Assembly: GCF_002443255.2 (NCBI RefSeq)
Contig: NW_019211455.1
Span: 50,799,471 to 50,863,470, forward strand
Reading direction: 5' to 3'
Source: Varroa destructor
Taxonomy: Eukaryota; Arthropoda; Arachnida; Mesostigmata; Varroidae
Length of the DNA stretch: 64,000 nucleotides
Below, piece by piece: positions 63,936 to 64,000 of this stretch. The stretch's first letter is position 1; each line of letters starts with the position of its first letter. A model generated the notes under the pieces. That model saw only the letters and a program-made list of their open reading frames with translations, made no database searches and had not been told where the DNA came from. The translations under genes and the position numbers were made by a program.

Positions 63936-63996
63936 CCGTGGTGATTGCTTTTGTCGGCTATGAGAAGCTGTTCCCCCAGAGACTGGACCTGGCGCG
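63936..63996 (+). CDS. candidate internal exon at the window edge
   Basis: A strong acceptor (TTTTCTCTCTATCTATTCCTTCTTTAG, AG at 63934-63935) leads into the only open plus-strand frame, VVIAFVGYEKLFPQRLDLAR, with highly coding codons (GTG, GTC, GGC, GAG, AAG, CTG, TTC, CCC, CAG, GAC, CTG, GCG). The window ends in CGCG|GTGA, which may be a donor. The exon would be 61 nt, entry phase 1, exit phase 2. I do not recognise the peptide. On the minus strand the same DNA reads VQSLGEQLLIADKSNHHG then stop, a coil-like alternative, but without the acceptor. The rest of this gene lies right of the window or in undetected exons to the left. Confidence 0.35.
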
Positions 63997-64000
63997 GTGA

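Noticed and set aside
1..64000. tRNA, rRNA, CRISPR and transposon searches by eye
   Set aside because: B-box-like GGTTCAAATTC at about 15885 lacks an A box and cloverleaf; no CRISPR-like repeats; no transposase or reverse transcriptase frame was seen.

Overview
Animal nuclear DNA, most likely arthropod. The only family I can name with confidence is IQSEC (BRAG; schizo/loner in Drosophila), an Arf guanine-nucleotide exchange factor. It is on the minus strand, split into six coding exons by GT-AG introns of 0.35 to 13 kb. Long introns, many (TA)n and (CTGG)n microsatellites, few recognisable transposons and His/Gln-rich tails would suit a chelicerate such as a mite, but that is a guess. There are no operons, CRISPR arrays, rRNA or tRNA genes that I can see.

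Layout. 1-1967 lies downstream of IQSEC and holds a protein-like minus-strand island and a possible small exon with an engrailed-homology-like motif. 2008-33174 is the IQSEC gene read right to left: TATA box about 33170, 5' leader with three small upstream ORFs, first coding exon 32576-32820, then 20820-21024, 19874-20473 (IQ motif), 6436-6555, 3833-4519 (start of Sec7) and 2008-3408 (rest of Sec7, PH domain, tail ending in a class I PDZ ligand). All junction phases agree (2/2, 0/0, 0/0, 0/0, 0/0) and the joined frame is about 1085 codons. An ATG exon at 5516-5578 with an excellent start context, a strong donor and matching phase may start a short isoform lacking the IQ motif.

33176-52345 is mostly unassigned non-coding DNA with microsatellites, two strong hairpins or palindromes and a CpG-rich island at 43.5-45.4 kb. 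On the plus strand, exons 52346-52398 and 54234-54465 join in phase to give an unrecognised protein of 94 residues, followed by AATAAA. 55534-55638 (+) encodes a short peptide with a textbook signal sequence, a donor shortly after its stop and a local triplication. The last 60 bases (63936-63996, +) look like an internal exon of a further gene.

How the parts work together: IQSEC proteins activate Arf6-type GTPases at membranes and synapses. Calmodulin binds the IQ motif, Sec7 is catalytic, PH binds phosphoinositides and the C-terminal PDZ ligand would tether it to scaffolds. The other candidates are unrelated to it as far as the sequence shows. Everything outside IQSEC is a prediction from frames and splice signals only.
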